A stretch of DNA of 64,000 nucleotides from Gloeopeniophorella convolvens (lineage: Eukaryota; Basidiomycota; Agaricomycetes; Russulales). A program made the position numbers and the translations under genes. The DNA is taken from NCBI GenBank assembly GCA_022496205.1, contig WTXD01000090.1, positions 1 through 64,000 of the forward strand, read 5' to 3'. Below are positions 49,001 through 61,100 of this stretch, piece after piece (the stretch's first letter is position 1; each line of letters opens with the position of its first letter). The notes beneath the pieces were generated by a model, which was not told where the DNA came from, ran no database searches, and saw only the letters and a program-made list of their open reading frames with translations.

Positions 49001-52000
49001 TTGCCATTAACCTTGGTTCGCTTCTGAGCAACGTCTCCCCGGGCGCCGATTCGGCGCAGCCCATCATCCCACTCCACACATCGTTTCGCGATTTCCTCAC
49101 TACCAAGGATAGGTCCAGAGAATTTTGGGTAGACCTCGCGGACTCGCATCAGCAGATGGCATACTGCTGTCTCGGCCTTCTCATTGATAAACTCCACTTC
49201 AACATGTGCAACCTTATGTCGTCGTACCAAAGGAACTCGGACGTTCTTGACATCCACTCCCTCGTAGATCAATACATTTCCCGCGCCCTATCATACGCCA
49301 GTCGCTTCTGGGATGACCACTTGCGACACGTGCCGTTCCATACCGATTTCGTCGAGAAGCTTCAGGCGCTCTTACTCACGAAGTTCCCGTTTTGGCTCGA
49401 GTCTCTCAGCCTCCTTGATTGCATTGATCTAGCTCTGCAAGCTTTGTCGACGCTGAAAGAGTGGCTATCTAAGGAGCAGAGCGTAAGTGCATCGAAACTC
49501 GCGCTTCTTTTACCTTGCACCAGTTCTCACAAGGAACGTTCTAACAGAACCCTGTCGCGGAAATACGCACGCTTTCGGCATTCGTCGATGACGCAGCCGC
49601 GTTCGTCCGTTACTTCGCCATGCCCATGTCCCAGAGCGCCCCACACATCTACCTATCTGCCCTCCCATTCTCCTCAGCGTCATCACTTGTGTTCAAGCGT
49701 TATGACAAGATGTTTCCAAATGTGATGGCGCTGGAGCGGGGGCGGCTGGTCCGTTGGCCAGCGCAGGAGACAGTCATCGGCGTAGACTCAATCTGTCTTT
49801 CCGTTGCATTCTCGCCTGACGGCACCCGCATTGCTTCGGGCCTGGCGGACTGCATCCACGTATTCAGTTCCTCTACCGGCCAGGAGATCCGAGGGCCGTT
49901 CGCCGGGCATGAGGACTGGGTCAGATCTGTCGTGTTCTCCCCAGATGGTCGGCAACTCGTCTCCGGGTCGGATGACGGCACGATCCGAGTGTGGGACGTC
50001 GCGACGGGAGAGACAGTCTCAGAGCCATTCGTGAAGCAGACAGGTCGGGTCAACACTGTCGCACTCTCACCGGATGGCCGATACGTCGCATCGGGTTTAG
50101 ATGACCGAACAATCCGCATCTGGGATATCTCCACAAGGAGGATGGTCATGGAGCCATTCGCTGGTCATGCAGGTCCCGTCACTTCTGTCGTGTTCTCTTC
50201 GGATGGCCGGCGAATTGCCTCAGGCTCAGATGACAAAACCGTTCGCGTCTGGAGTGTAGTAACAGGAGAGCTGGTCGTAGGACCCCTCGAAGGGCATGCC
50301 GAAGGTGTCAATTCTGTAACGTTTTCCCCTGATGGCCAGTATATCGTCTCTGGCTCGGAGGATGCCACAGTCCGCATCTGGAATGCGGTGACAGGAAGCT
50401 CGGTCGCGGAGCCAATCGAGGGACATATCGGCAGCATCACCTCCGTCGCTATCTCTCGGGACAGCCAATACGTTGTCTCGTGTTCATCCGACTCGACGAT
50501 TCGTACCTGGGGTATCACAACTGGATCTCCCGTTGGTGAACCGCTCACTGGGCATGGGACCGTTGTCGCGTCTATTGCACTCTCATCAGATGGTAGACAC
50601 CTCGTATCAGGCTCCCACGACAAGACAGTGCGCATCTGGGAGATATTCGCGGCACGCCCGGCCGATCCTTCGGTGCAAGGACCTGTAAGCCGCCTGGAGA
50701 CCCACGCTTCACTTCCTCAGGATAGGCCACGCATCACCTCCGAGTCGGTTTTGGAAGGCCACACTGTCGACGCTTTGGGCGTCGCTGAGACACAGACAGC
50801 GTCTGGACCACTTGGAGGGCACACGGACCAGGTTTGGTCAGTCGCGTTCTCACCAGATGGTCACCTTGTCGCTTCGGCCTCAGCAGATCACACAATCCGC
50901 CTATGGGATGCCGCAACGGGTCAGGCAGTAGGAGAGCCGCTCACGGGACATACAGATTGGGTCATTTCTGTCAGTTTCTCGCCGAATAGCCAACGCGTCG
51001 CCTCTGGATCGGGTGATGAGACGGTCCGTGTCTGGGACGTCACGACAGGCCAAGTAGTCGTTGGGCCACTCGAGGGACATCAAGACATGGTCACTTCCGT
51101 TGTGTTCTCCCCCGATGGCCAGCGGATCGCCTCGGGCTCCGTTGACAAGACGATTCGTATCTGGGACGCCGCGACGGGAGAGCCTGTGGAAACGCCATTC
51201 ACGGGCCACACAGAGGATATATGGTCCATCGCGTTCTCGCCGAATGGCCAATCTATCGTCTCAGGCTCATTCGATCATATGATTCGGGTGTGGGACGCCG
51301 CGACGGGACAGACAATCGCAGGTCCATTCACAGGACATACGGAGTACGTCTATTCTGTCACATTCTCCCCCGATGGCCGACACATCGCCTCCGCCTCGTC
51401 CGATGGCTCGATCCGCATCTGGGATGCCGCAACAGGAGAGGCGATCGCAGATCCTTTCGGGGGGGTCAAGAGACATCCCATATCTGTTTCGTTCTCCCCA
51501 GACGGTCGCCATATCGTCTCAGCCTGGGATGACGGCGCGATTCGCATCTTGGACGCCAGGACAGGGCGGGCAGCCTGTGACCCGCTCGTAGGGCACGCGG
51601 GCCTGATCAGGTCTGTTGCTTACTCCCCCGATGGCCGACATATCATTTCGGGCTCGTTCGACACCTCGGTTCGGTTGTGGACCACGCCAGCGACCGACGC
51701 GTTCGCAACAGGGGCACCGAGCCCGGACGGCTCCCGCGCCACCCCCCACAGCGACAGTGCCCCAGTCCCTGTTGACTTTCGGATGGATGAAGGGTTCGCG
51801 GTAGACGATGATGGGTGGATTCGAGGTTCAGGTGGTGAACTCGTCATCTGGATCCCTGAACCGCACCGGGTTGGCCTTCCCCGGCCGAATAATGTGTGGG
51901 TCAGGGCGAAAAACGAGACCGTCTTGGACAGTAGTCATTTTGTTCATGGATCAGATTGGACGACGTGTTTCGCAAACGACCAGGGCTCCGCCGCGGCGTT

Positions 52001-52004
52001 GTAG
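46061..52004 (+). CDS. NLR E: C2-NACHT-WD40 STAND receptor, intact
   Basis: About 1775 aa. Exons: 46061-46080, 46152-46187, 46241-46299, 46363-46525, 46590-46714, 46776-47203, 47260-47310, 47373-47577, 47645-47884, 47939-49482, 49548-52004. The C2-like domain and helical region are close to D. The NACHT half is more diverged: Walker A is GGAGTGKSS and Walker B VFVVVDALDEA. Fourteen WD40 repeats begin near residue 1039, seven before and seven after a linker, followed by the tail (DDDGWIRGSGGELVIWIPEP). Intron 10 is 65 nt here instead of 57 and is not frame-neutral, so it must be removed. The gene lies 1.2 kb upstream of intact DBP3, the arrangement from which the NLR plus decayed DBP3 blocks to the left may have been copied. 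Its 3' UTR is interrupted by a MITE three bases after the stop. Confidence 0.87.
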
Positions 52005-52007
52005 ATA

Positions 52008-52192
52008 CAGTACATAATCTCACTTTGCATATCCTCACGATGCATATATTCTCGTAATGCATGAGGTTTGCAGACCCAACTGGGTACCAATAGCACCTTT
52101 TCCAGCCAAAATACGATCCCATAATGCATATATTCTCACAATGCATTAGCAAATGTTGGTACCGACCTTATGCAATGTGAGAATATGTACTG
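52008..52192. mobile_element. 185-bp MITE with TA target duplication (Tc1/mariner-like)
   Basis: The ends are inverted repeats of about 24 bp: the left arm begins CAGTACATAATCTCAC and the reverse complement of the right arm begins CAGTACATATTCTCAC. TA is duplicated on both sides (52006-52007 and 52193-52194). In NLR C and D the same place reads TAGATATATGC without interruption, the expected empty site. A CAGT start plus TA duplication is typical of Tc1/mariner-type elements. It has no coding capacity. It contains two internal copies of an AATGCAT/ATGCATATATTCTC motif. Confidence 0.88.
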
Positions 52193-52194
52193 TA

Positions 52195-53240
52195 TATGCT
52201 TTCGTTGTTACTGCGTTGCGTTGTACGATACTTTGTTCGTGTTGCGGACTCGTGCAGATCAAACCGACTTGTACTACTTACTAGTTGTTCGCGTCCGAGT
52301 CGTCTTTGAATGTCGTATTTGCAAGTGTGTCCTACCGAGCTCACAGACTGACAATTATAAGGAAGAGATCGGTTCAATTGCGTAGAGACCCGGCGCGCAC
52401 GCCCTCAATTGTGCGTGGTATTCACTGGTCACACGGACATCGCAGCCTTCTGAGTTGGACATTCAATGAAGGCCGCTTCGGCGGCGTGGTAAATTCGGGT
52501 CACGTTGACCCACATAGAGCTGTTTTCTCTACACCACCAACGACGCCCACACGTTGAGCTCGAGATATACGTTCACCAAGGTTAGACGTCCCCTGCTCCC
52601 GATCGACAGAGGCCTTGCCAGTAAACCAGGAGAGTGGGGTCGACGGAGCGTGATAGGGACCGGCTGGAGCCATCATAGGCTGTACTGAGTGCCAGGGAAG
52701 GGAGGAAAAGGGGTGCGCATCGAGATGCGCGAGTAGCCAGAACACGCTGCAAGTGCTAAGGGCCGATGGCCTAGGTAGATGCGAACATTTCGTAGGTCGA
52801 GTCGTTAGCTCAGATGTGCAGCGCAGGGAGATATAGTTAGGCGCACTTCAACATCAGCAATTTGTATGACATGCCGGTCCCAATGTCAGCTCCATGGGGT
52901 GCTCATTGTCAATTATTCCCGGTGTCCCGTTCGCACATCGCGGGATGTTGGCACGCCATCGGTGTGGCCGCTGGCGGCCATTGGAAGGGGAGACGAGAAA
53001 CACTGCGCTGTGTAGCTTATCGTTGTAGTAGACAGAGAACGGCACCGTGTCGTTGAGTAATACAGAAGTGCGCGAGCGAGAGGGACGAGAACAAGGTGAA
53101 TTCCAGTGAAGTGAGATATTTCACCCCGGCATGCGGCCCGGCCAGAACTTTCTCCTCTGCGACATCTCAAGACTCCCACAGCAGCACTCTACACCCTACA
53201 CACACCCTCGCAACTCCCGCGCAGGCCCGTACATCCCACT
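52195..53240 (+). other. NLR E 3' flank and DBP3 upstream region
   Basis: No gene seen. The left part matches other NLR 3' flanks; from about 52600 it matches 7860-8477 before DBP3 copy 1. A GTGAGATATTTCACC sequence near 53111-53125 corresponds to the palindrome in the decayed copies. Confidence 0.5.
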
Positions 53241-55481
53241 ATGGCCCTCGAGATTCCTTCTGCGCCGCCCGATACCCAGCGGAAGGACCAAAAGGCTGCA
53301 GACGCCGGCCGGAAGCGCAAGGCGCGCCCGGACGACTCGGACAAGCAGGAGCGCAAGCGCAAGCGGCGCGAGGAGAAGGAGGCGCGGCGGCGCGCACAGG
53401 AGGAGGAAGGGCCTGCTGGTGTGTTGTGCGGCCTTGATGTGGTGGAGCTGGGTGCTGATCTGCGCTTTGGTGGGGCAGATGAAGGGGACGATGCGGGGAA
53501 CGTGGAGCCCCAGGCGGCCGTCAAGGAGGCCAAGAAGGAGAGGAAGGAAAAGAGGAAGGCCACCGCCGCCGAGGTCGAGCCTGCACTGGAGGATGTTGCG
53601 CCCGAGGAACCCAGCGCCGGCGAGCCAGGTGCGCACGGCCGCCCTTCGTCTCGCACTCTGCGCTCTAACGATTTACCAGTTCACGAAGCAGAGCTCAAAA
53701 AAGATAAAAAGCGCAAGGATAAGAAGAGCAAAACAGCCGCTGCTGCCGAGTCTGCTTCCCCCGACACTGGTGCGTTGGGTAGCTTTGTTCCCCCCATGCA
53801 CACATATCTATCCGATCGCACAGGCGTCACGGACTCCCGCAAAGAAAAGAAGAAAAAGCGCAAGCGCGACGACGCAGCCGCTCCTGCGTCCACGTCCGCG
53901 TCCGCCGTCTCGCCCGCCGACGCCGAGGCATACTTCCAAACTCACTCCATCGCCGTGCACCTCCCGCCGTCCGCACCGCCGCTCCTCCCACTCCTCGCCT
54001 TCGACGCGCTGGAAGTCCCCGCCGCGCTCCGCGGCGCCTTCGCAGGCTTCAGCGCGCCGACGCCCGTGCAGGCGTGCTCTTGGCCGCCCGCGCTCGCGGG
54101 GCGCGACGTCGTCGGGATCGCAGAGACGGGCAGCGGCAAGACGCTCGCGTTCGGCATCCCCGCGCTCGCGCGGCTGCTCGCCGCGCCCGACGCGCGCGGG
54201 AAGGACGCAGGCCCGCGCGCTCTAGTCCTCGCGCCGACGCGTGAGCTCGCGCTGCAGACGCACGACGCGCTCGCGGCGCTGCGCGCGGTGTCGTGTGCGG
54301 CGGCGTTCGGCGGCGTCGACAAGGGCGCGCAGGCGCGCGCTGTGCGCCGTGCGGCGCTCGTCGTGGGCACCCCCGGGCGCGTGCTGGACCTCGTGCGCGA
54401 TGGCGCGCTCGTGCTCAGCGGCGTCGAGTACCTTGTGTTGGACGAGGCGGACCGGATGCTCGACAAGGGCTTCGAGAATGACATCCGCGCGATTATCGGA
54501 CACACGCTGCAGGGCGCGGCGCGGCAGACGCTCATGTGTGCGTGGTGCGGTACATGTGTGGGTGTGGGCGTGTGCTGATGCGTGCGTACAGTCAGTGCGA
54601 CATGGCCCGAGGCGGTGCGCCGGCTGGCGGGCTCGTTCCTGCGCGATCCGGTGCGGATCACGGTGGGCAGCGAGGACCTGACGGCGAACAGCCGCGTCGT
54701 GCAAGGTGCGCGTGTGCCGCTTCTCGATCGCACAGCATCGCTCATGCACCGCCATCGCAGAGATCGAGGTCTTTGATGACGAACGGGAAAAGGAGTACGT
54801 TGTTCCCCTACATACACAACGGTGTGCCTAACGCGCCGCAGCCAACGCCTACTTGCGCACCTGCGGAAGCTCGCGCCCAAGACCAAGGACGGCAGCCAGT
54901 CCGCGCGGATCCTGGTGTTCGCGCTGTACAAAAAGGAGGCTGTGCGCGTCGAGGGCACGGTGCGGCGCGCAGGGTACGCGGTCGGCGCATTGCACGGAGA
55001 CATGGCGCAGTCAGCGCGGCTGGATGCGTTGCAGCGCTTCCGCGACGGGACCACGCGACTGCTGGTCGCGACGGACGTGGCGGCGCGCGGGCTGGACATT
55101 CCGGACGTAGGCTGCGTGCTGAACTACAGCTTCCCGCTGACGATCGAGGACTACGTTCACCGGATCGGCCGGACGGGTGCGTGCGCGAGGGCGTTTCAGT
55201 GCGGGTGCGGCCGGCGCGGTGCTGACGGAGCGCGCTTTCGGTTTACAGGGCGCGGCGGCAAAGGTGGGCGGAGTATCACGTTCTTCACGGGGGGCAACCA
55301 CGAGCGTGCGCTCGCGGGCGAGCTGGCGCGGGTGCTGCGGGACAGTGGGGTGGACACGACGCCGCTATCAGACAAGTTCCCGATGTCGATCAAGAAGAAG
55401 ACGCACGGGGTGTACGGCGCGTTTTTCAAGGAGGACGTGGACATGAGCGCCAAGCCGACGAAGATCGTGTTTGACGACTAG
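53241..55481 (+). CDS. DBP3: ATP-dependent DEAD-box RNA helicase, Dbp3 family, intact
   Basis: About 670 aa from exons 53241-54537, 54592-54705, 54761-54794, 54842-55176 and 55249-55481. Dbp3 is a nucleolar helicase for 60S pre-rRNA processing. The first 240 residues are charged and lysine-rich (runs like KEKKKKRKR), usual for Dbp3. Motifs: Q region SAPTPVQ near 271, Walker A AETGSGKT at 294, PTRELA at 332, TPGR at 377, DEAD at 401, SAT near 434, ARGLD and HRIGRTG late, then [12 protein letters not shown] and the end PTKIVFDD, a Dbp3 hallmark. Two frame-neutral segments in the N-terminal part (51 nt near 53628 and 45 nt near 53780) have GT and AG ends and could be introns, which would shorten the protein by 32 residues. 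I distinguish it from other DEAD-box proteins by the lysine-rich N-terminus and the C-terminal end. Two decayed copies lie at 8478 and 20349. Confidence 0.9.
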
Positions 55482-55768
55482 TAGAGGCGCAGTAAGTAGA
55501 GTAGAGCGGGGAGTGTAGGAGAGTGCAGTGAATTGTTGTAGGGATTGTTGGGATTATTGCCAAGTGGGCGGCTGAGTTGAATGGAGCGGATGACGCCGTT
55601 TTTGACAGTTGGCCGATCGCGAGCAGCGCTTTTTGTACCAGACAGCGACGACGACGCCCACAGCTTGCACCCCGACGTCGCCGACATCGACGCATCCGGC
55701 TTATCGACTCGACATCGAGGCAGTGCAGCGAGGTCGTAATACGACTCGTGCATCGGCGCCAACGGCTC

Positions 55769-55774
55769 TATAAA
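55769..55774 (+). promoter_or_regulatory. TATA-like box before the OSH gene
   Basis: TATAAA about 85 bp upstream of the OSH start codon, in the 375-bp gap after DBP3. Position and sequence fit a core promoter; function is inferred. Confidence 0.35.
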
Positions 55775-55856
55775 GGATATCACCTCGTGGTTCAGCGCCG
55801 CGACTCGACGACTCTGCTACTCGACGCCAACGCGACCGTTATCGACGAACGAGGCG

Positions 55857-57714
55857 ATGATGGGACTATTTAGCAAAGGCAGGCCACGCGGCCCCTCCTC
55901 TGCAGACGATAAAGCGCCAGAGGACACAAACCCCGACGACACTTCCATCTTGTCCGTCCCCTTCACCCTCGCCCGTGTATATGTCCCCCGTACTGACAAC
56001 CACTCCCCACCTGCTCACCACCACCAGAGACGAGGATGAGGGCTCCATCATCTCCTCGCTCATCTCCCAGCTCCGGTGCGTCTCTTACCCGGCGCCGCCG
56101 CCACGATGGCGCCGCGATGCGGTGCGCTGACCGCCTCCTGTGCTGCCCGCCCACCCAGCGTCGGCATGGACCTCTCCAAGGTCACCTTCCCCACCTTTGT
56201 GCTCGAGCCCAGGAGCATGCTCGAGCGCATCACCGACTTTATGGCCCACCCGGACCTCATCTTTGGGTGCGTGCGTCATCCGCGCGGCTGCAGCGCGGCA
56301 CCAGTGCCCACCGCTCCCGGCGCGGCTCCGCTCCGGGAGCTGTGCCCCGCCCCTCCTCGGTCCCGCGCCGCGCCGCAGCCGCAGTCGCCGCCTCTTTCGC
56401 CTGCGCACCGCTGACCCACGCCCCCAGCGCCGAACAGTGCGACGACCCCGAAGAGCGCTTCATCCGCGTGCTCCAGTACTACCTCGCCGGCTGGCACATC
56501 AAGCCCAAGGGCGTTAAGAAACCGTAAGCACCGCCCGCCCTCCCCGTCTTCCCCTTTTGCGCGCCTCGCGCCCGCTGCTGACACCTGCCTCCCCGCGCGC
56601 AGATACAACCCCGTGCTCGGCGAGTTCTTCCGATGCCGCTACGACTATCCGAACGGCACGCAGGGCTTTTACATCGCAGAGCAAGGTGCGCCGCGCCACC
56701 ACGCCCGTCTCCGCCCGACCGCTGACGTCGTGTCATCCCCCGCCCCGCCGCAGTCTCGCACCACCCGCCCATATCCGCATTCTACTACGTCTCGCCCGCG
56801 AACAAGGTCGCCATCGTCGGCGAGCTGCGGCCCAAGTCCAAGTTCCTCGGCAACTCGGTCTCGACGACGATGGAGGGCGAGAACCGCATCACGCTCATGG
56901 GGCGCCCCGAGGACGGCGGTGCGTCCGCGTCACTGGCCCGCGCGCCCGACACATGCGTGCTGACGCGCACCTCCGCGCCCACGCAGAGTACGTGATCACG
57001 ATGCCGAACATGTACGCGCGCGGCATCCTCTTTGGGAAGATGGTCCTCGAGCTCGGCGACACGTGCACCGCGCGCAACGACGCGCAGGGCCTGCAGGCCG
57101 ACCTCGAGTTCAAGACCAAGGGCTTCTTCTCGGGCACGTACAATGCCCTCGCGGGCCGCGTCAAGCGCGGCTCGACCGACCTCGGCGAGGTCAGCGGCAA
57201 GTGGTCCGCACTCATGGAGTACAAGTCCACCCGGGTGCGCCCCTCCCCCTCCCTCCTCCCACCACCACCACCTGACCTGACCCGCGCGACAGACGAGCGA
57301 GAAGCGCCCGCTGTTCGACGTCGCGAAGCATGGCGAAGCCGTCGCGCCCAAGTGGGTCGCGCCGGAGGACACGCAGGAGCCGTACGAGAGCCGCCGGCTG
57401 TGGCGCGAGCTGACGCGCGCGATCGTCGCGCGCGACATGGACGCGGCGACGGAGGCCAAGACGGCCGTCGAGAACGCGCAGCGCGAGCTCCGCGCGAGCG
57501 GCGCCCGCCACACGACGCGCTTCTTCGAGCTGCGCGACGCGCACTGGGTGCCGCGCATCCGGTGCGTCCCCCCTACACCCTCTCCTCCCTTCCCGTGCGC
57601 GGCGCTGACGCGCGGTGCGTGCCCGTCGGCAGGCTTCCGGAGGACCCGGAGGAGGCGACGGCGGCCGTGCAAGCGTGGGTATGGTCCGGCCCGCCCGAGA
57701 GCGCAGGCAACTGA
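55857..57714 (+). CDS. Oxysterol-binding protein family (Osh4/Kes1-like lipid-transfer protein)
   Basis: About 404 aa, nine exons: 55857-55974, 56030-56075, 56159-56266, 56428-56523, 56603-56685, 56754-56918, 56987-57234, 57293-57561, 57633-57714. The product is a stand-alone ORD without PH or ankyrin domains, as in yeast Osh4-Osh7. Landmarks: lid/start segment [40 protein letters not shown], the family signature EQVSHHPP split by intron 5, [11 protein letters not shown] and the late basic-acidic part RRLWRELT. Such proteins exchange sterol and PI4P between ER and Golgi or plasma membrane; the histidine pair in the signature binds the PI4P phosphate. The exon 1/2 junction is the least certain: the acceptor may be at 56028 or 56030. 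An upstream ATG pair (55857, 55860) gives the same frame. It lies head-to-tail behind DBP3 and convergent with the coiled-coil gene. Confidence 0.9.
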
Positions 57715-58151
57715 CCGGGGTCTCGGTGCTGTCTGCTTTAATTGTGGTGCTGCGACTGCGGCGCCGCGCGACGTATTGTTGTATCTCTCCAACTACTGTA
57801 ATGCAATCCAATTCTGAAAAGGCTTCTCCACCTCTCGACGGCCGTGGTATATACATTCATTGGGTGCGCGCGCGAAGACGCCGGTAAAGGTGGGTTATAA
57901 GGGAGAGCGAGGGCGGTTTGAGCGTCAGATATGCGTGAGAGGTATGGATATATGTAGGAAGCGTACTCGTACTTCGATGGTGGGGTGTAATATCAGTATC
58001 AGCGATGCAGCAGACAGGTGGGTTCCATATGAGATAGATAAAGAAGGGCGGGGGAAAAGCCAGGAGCAAAAGCAAAAGAGATTATCGCGCAGGCATAGAC
58101 AAACGCAGGCCAAACGAAGGAGAAACAAAAAATGAAGCCACGCGCGGCGCT
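57715..58151. other. Convergent intergenic region
   Basis: Shared 3' region between the OSH gene and the minus-strand coiled-coil gene. AT-richer than its neighbours. No gene, RNA or repeat recognised. Confidence 0.4.
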
Positions 58152-61100
58152 CTACTCGTACCACCCATCATTGCCCAGCGTCGGCGCATTGGACACCACG
58201 CTCGGCGTAGGCGACGCAACGCGGCGGAAGCGGCTGCCAAACCCGGACGGTATCCGCGGCATGTATCGCGAGCCCTGGTACCGCGAGCTGACGGACGTAG
58301 GGGGCGACGTCGTCGTCGTCGTCGCGCCGCGCGAGCTGGGCGCGTGCATCGAGTCGCGCACAGACGCAAACGTCGTCGGCGGCGTGTCGGGCCGCGGCGC
58401 TTTGATGCTGATGCCTGCGGTCGGCGTCGCCGCGCGGCTCGGGTACACCGTGCTCGCGCGCGAGTCGGGCCGCGGCGGCGACGACGCGAGCGGTGCGGCG
58501 GGCGGCTTCTGTGCGCGCGAGTCGGCGCCCGCGCGCAGCTGCGCGACGGCCGCCTCGAGCGCGGCGACCTGGTCCCGGAGCTTGCCCTCGCGGTCCTGCG
58601 GAACAAGCCAGGTCAGCGCCCGCGCGAGCGAGAAGACGGCATTCGTGCGCACCTTGGCAAGCCGCTCCTCGGCGTCCTTCTCCTCAAGCTGCATCTTCGC
58701 AAGCGCGTGCTCCGCCTCGAGCCGCGCTGCGCGGTCCTCCGCGAGCTCACGCCCGGCGCGCACGTCCTCAAGCTCCGCCTCGTGCTCGCCCGCGCGCTGC
58801 TCCCACTCGGCCGCACGCTGCTGCGCCTGCGCGAGGCTCGTGCGCGCCGCGGTCGCCGCACGGTCGCTGCTCGTCGCCCGCGTCTCCTGCTCCTTGTATC
58901 GCCGCTGCAGCGCCGCGTACTCGCCCTCGAGCACCTTGGTGCGGTCGCGCATGCGGCGCAGCTCCTTGAGCTCCGGCTCGCTCATTTGCGCCTGCGCCAC
59001 TACCGCTGCGAGCTGCTCGAGCTGCTCCGTCGCGCGGCGCAGGTCGTCCCAGTGTCCCTGCTGCGCGCGCAGCGCCTCGTGCTCGCGTTGCAGCGCTGCG
59101 AGCGCCTCGACTGCAGCATCCTTGTCGCGCTCCGCAAAGCCGGCTTGCGTCTCGAGCTCATGTACCTGTCCCGGCCGCCGGTCAGTCCCAGCGGCAGGCG
59201 CGTGCGGTGCGAGCTACTCACTTTGCCCACGAGACGCTGCTTCTCCTCCGCGAAATCGCGGCTGGCACGCTCGAGCTCGGCGATGCGCTCCCGCTGAGCC
59301 TCGTTCGCCACGTCGGACGTCTTGAGCCGCGCGAGCGACTGCGCGAGGGCCTCCTCGAGCTCGGCGGTGCGCGCCTGCGCCGCCGCGGCGTCCGTCGCGC
59401 GGAGCAGCAGGGCCGCCTGGCCCTCGTCGACCTGCGCGCGCAGGCGCTCGCGCTCTGCCTCGGCGTGTGCGATGCGCTCGAGCATGATGTCCTTCTCCGC
59501 GCGCACGGCGCCGTGCTGCGCGCGCGCCTTGGCCAACTGCGCCTGCAGCTCCGCATTCGCCGCGAGGGCCCTGCGCACCTCCTCAAAGTCGTCCTTCGTC
59601 GCGGCGCGCTCGAGTAGCGCGGCATGCGCGTCGAGCGCCGAGGTCATCGTATCGGGGAGCGCGGCGAGGCGTGCGAGCGCGTCGCGGTGCAGCGTGAGCA
59701 GCTCCTCGGCCTTGTCTTGTAGCTCGGCCTGCCCGTACGCGAGCCCATCTACGGCGCTGCCGATGCGTTCCACGCGGTCATCGTTGTCGGAACCCAGAGG
59801 GCCCTTTGGAGAAGCGGAGAGGAGCCCGTCGCGCAGCGCATCGAGTGTGCCCGGCAGGCCGGCAAGTACGCGCGCGGCCTCGTGGCTCGCGGCGAGCACG
59901 TCGCGCGTCTGCGCCGTGAGGGTGTCCTGTCCGCGCGCGAGCTCCGCCACGCGCGCGGCGACGCCCAGCACGGGCTCGCGCAGGCTGCTCACGCCGTCGG
60001 AGAGCCGGCCGGCGAGCGCGTCGAGCGCGCGATCGCGCACCGCGAGGCGCGAGCCGAGCCGCTCGACGACGAGCCCGGACACCTGCTCCTTGATCTCGTG
60101 CGCGTCGAGGTGCGCGACGGCACGGCGCACCTCCGCGTGCACATCGAGCGGTGGCGGCGGCGCAGGAATTGGGGAAGAGGCGAGCACGCCGGGGAGGACG
60201 GGGAGCAGCCGCTCGACGATGAGCGCCGCCGTCTCGCGCTTGTCCGACGCGAGGTCGATCAGCTGCGCGATGTGCGGCTTGACCGCCTGCGAGAGCTGCG
60301 CGGTGAGCGCGTCGTAGTCGAGCGGCTCGCCGCGCAGCGTGGCGAAGTGCGGCGCGAGGGCGCGCGCGAGGGCTTCCGTGTCGACGGGGGTAGGTGGGAC
60401 CGGCGAGCGCTCGACGGCGTCGAGGCGGGCGGCAAGCGGGGCGACGGCACCTGCGACGGCGGCGTGCGCGCGCGCGTGGAATTCCTCGTACATCGCCTGC
60501 GCGGCGCCGCCGCCGATGGGCGTGCCCGCGTCGGCGGACTGCGCCTGGAGCGCCTCGACGCGGAGCAGGATGCGCGCGAGGTCTTGTTGGATGGCGGCCC
60601 GCGCCTCAGCGTGGCCCTGCTCGACGATGTCACGCACGAGTGCAAAGTCGAGCTCGCCGCGCGCGTCGACGGTGCTATCGTCCAGGCCGCGCGCGGCCGA
60701 CTCTTGCAGCTGCGCGCGGAAGAGCGACACGACCTCGTTGATTGCGGCCTCGGTGCCCGCGCCGCCGCCGTCGAGGCGCAGTGAGCGAACCTCCTCGCGG
60801 AAGTCGTCGAGCTTGCTCTCGAGCAGCGCTTCGAGGCGCTCCTCGTATTGCTGTAGCTCGAGGCGGCGCGAGATGGTCTGCGGGCGCAGCGATGCGTCGG
60901 AGAAGGACGAGCGCGCGCTGCCCATGGCCGGCAGCGACGCGCGGCGGTCGAGCGGCGGCGGCGCGGGTGGCGAGTCCCAGCGCCCGGGGTCCGTGACGAG
61001 CCGTCCGCGGGCACCCACGGCGATGGGGGGCACGTGCAGGTCGTCGAGCGACGGGCGCACGGTGTGCTCGAAGATTTCGCGTGAGCTGAGCCGGCTGCGC

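Noticed and set aside
53942..55099. Long minus-strand open frame over DBP3
   Set aside because: Runs antisense through the helicase motifs, ignores the introns and has a Ser/Arg/Ala-rich composition typical of high-GC shadow frames.
56557..57792. Open frames in both directions over the OSH gene (56557-57714 plus, 56785-57792 minus)
   Set aside because: They contradict the nine-exon OSBP model, whose exons carry family motifs and agree in phase.
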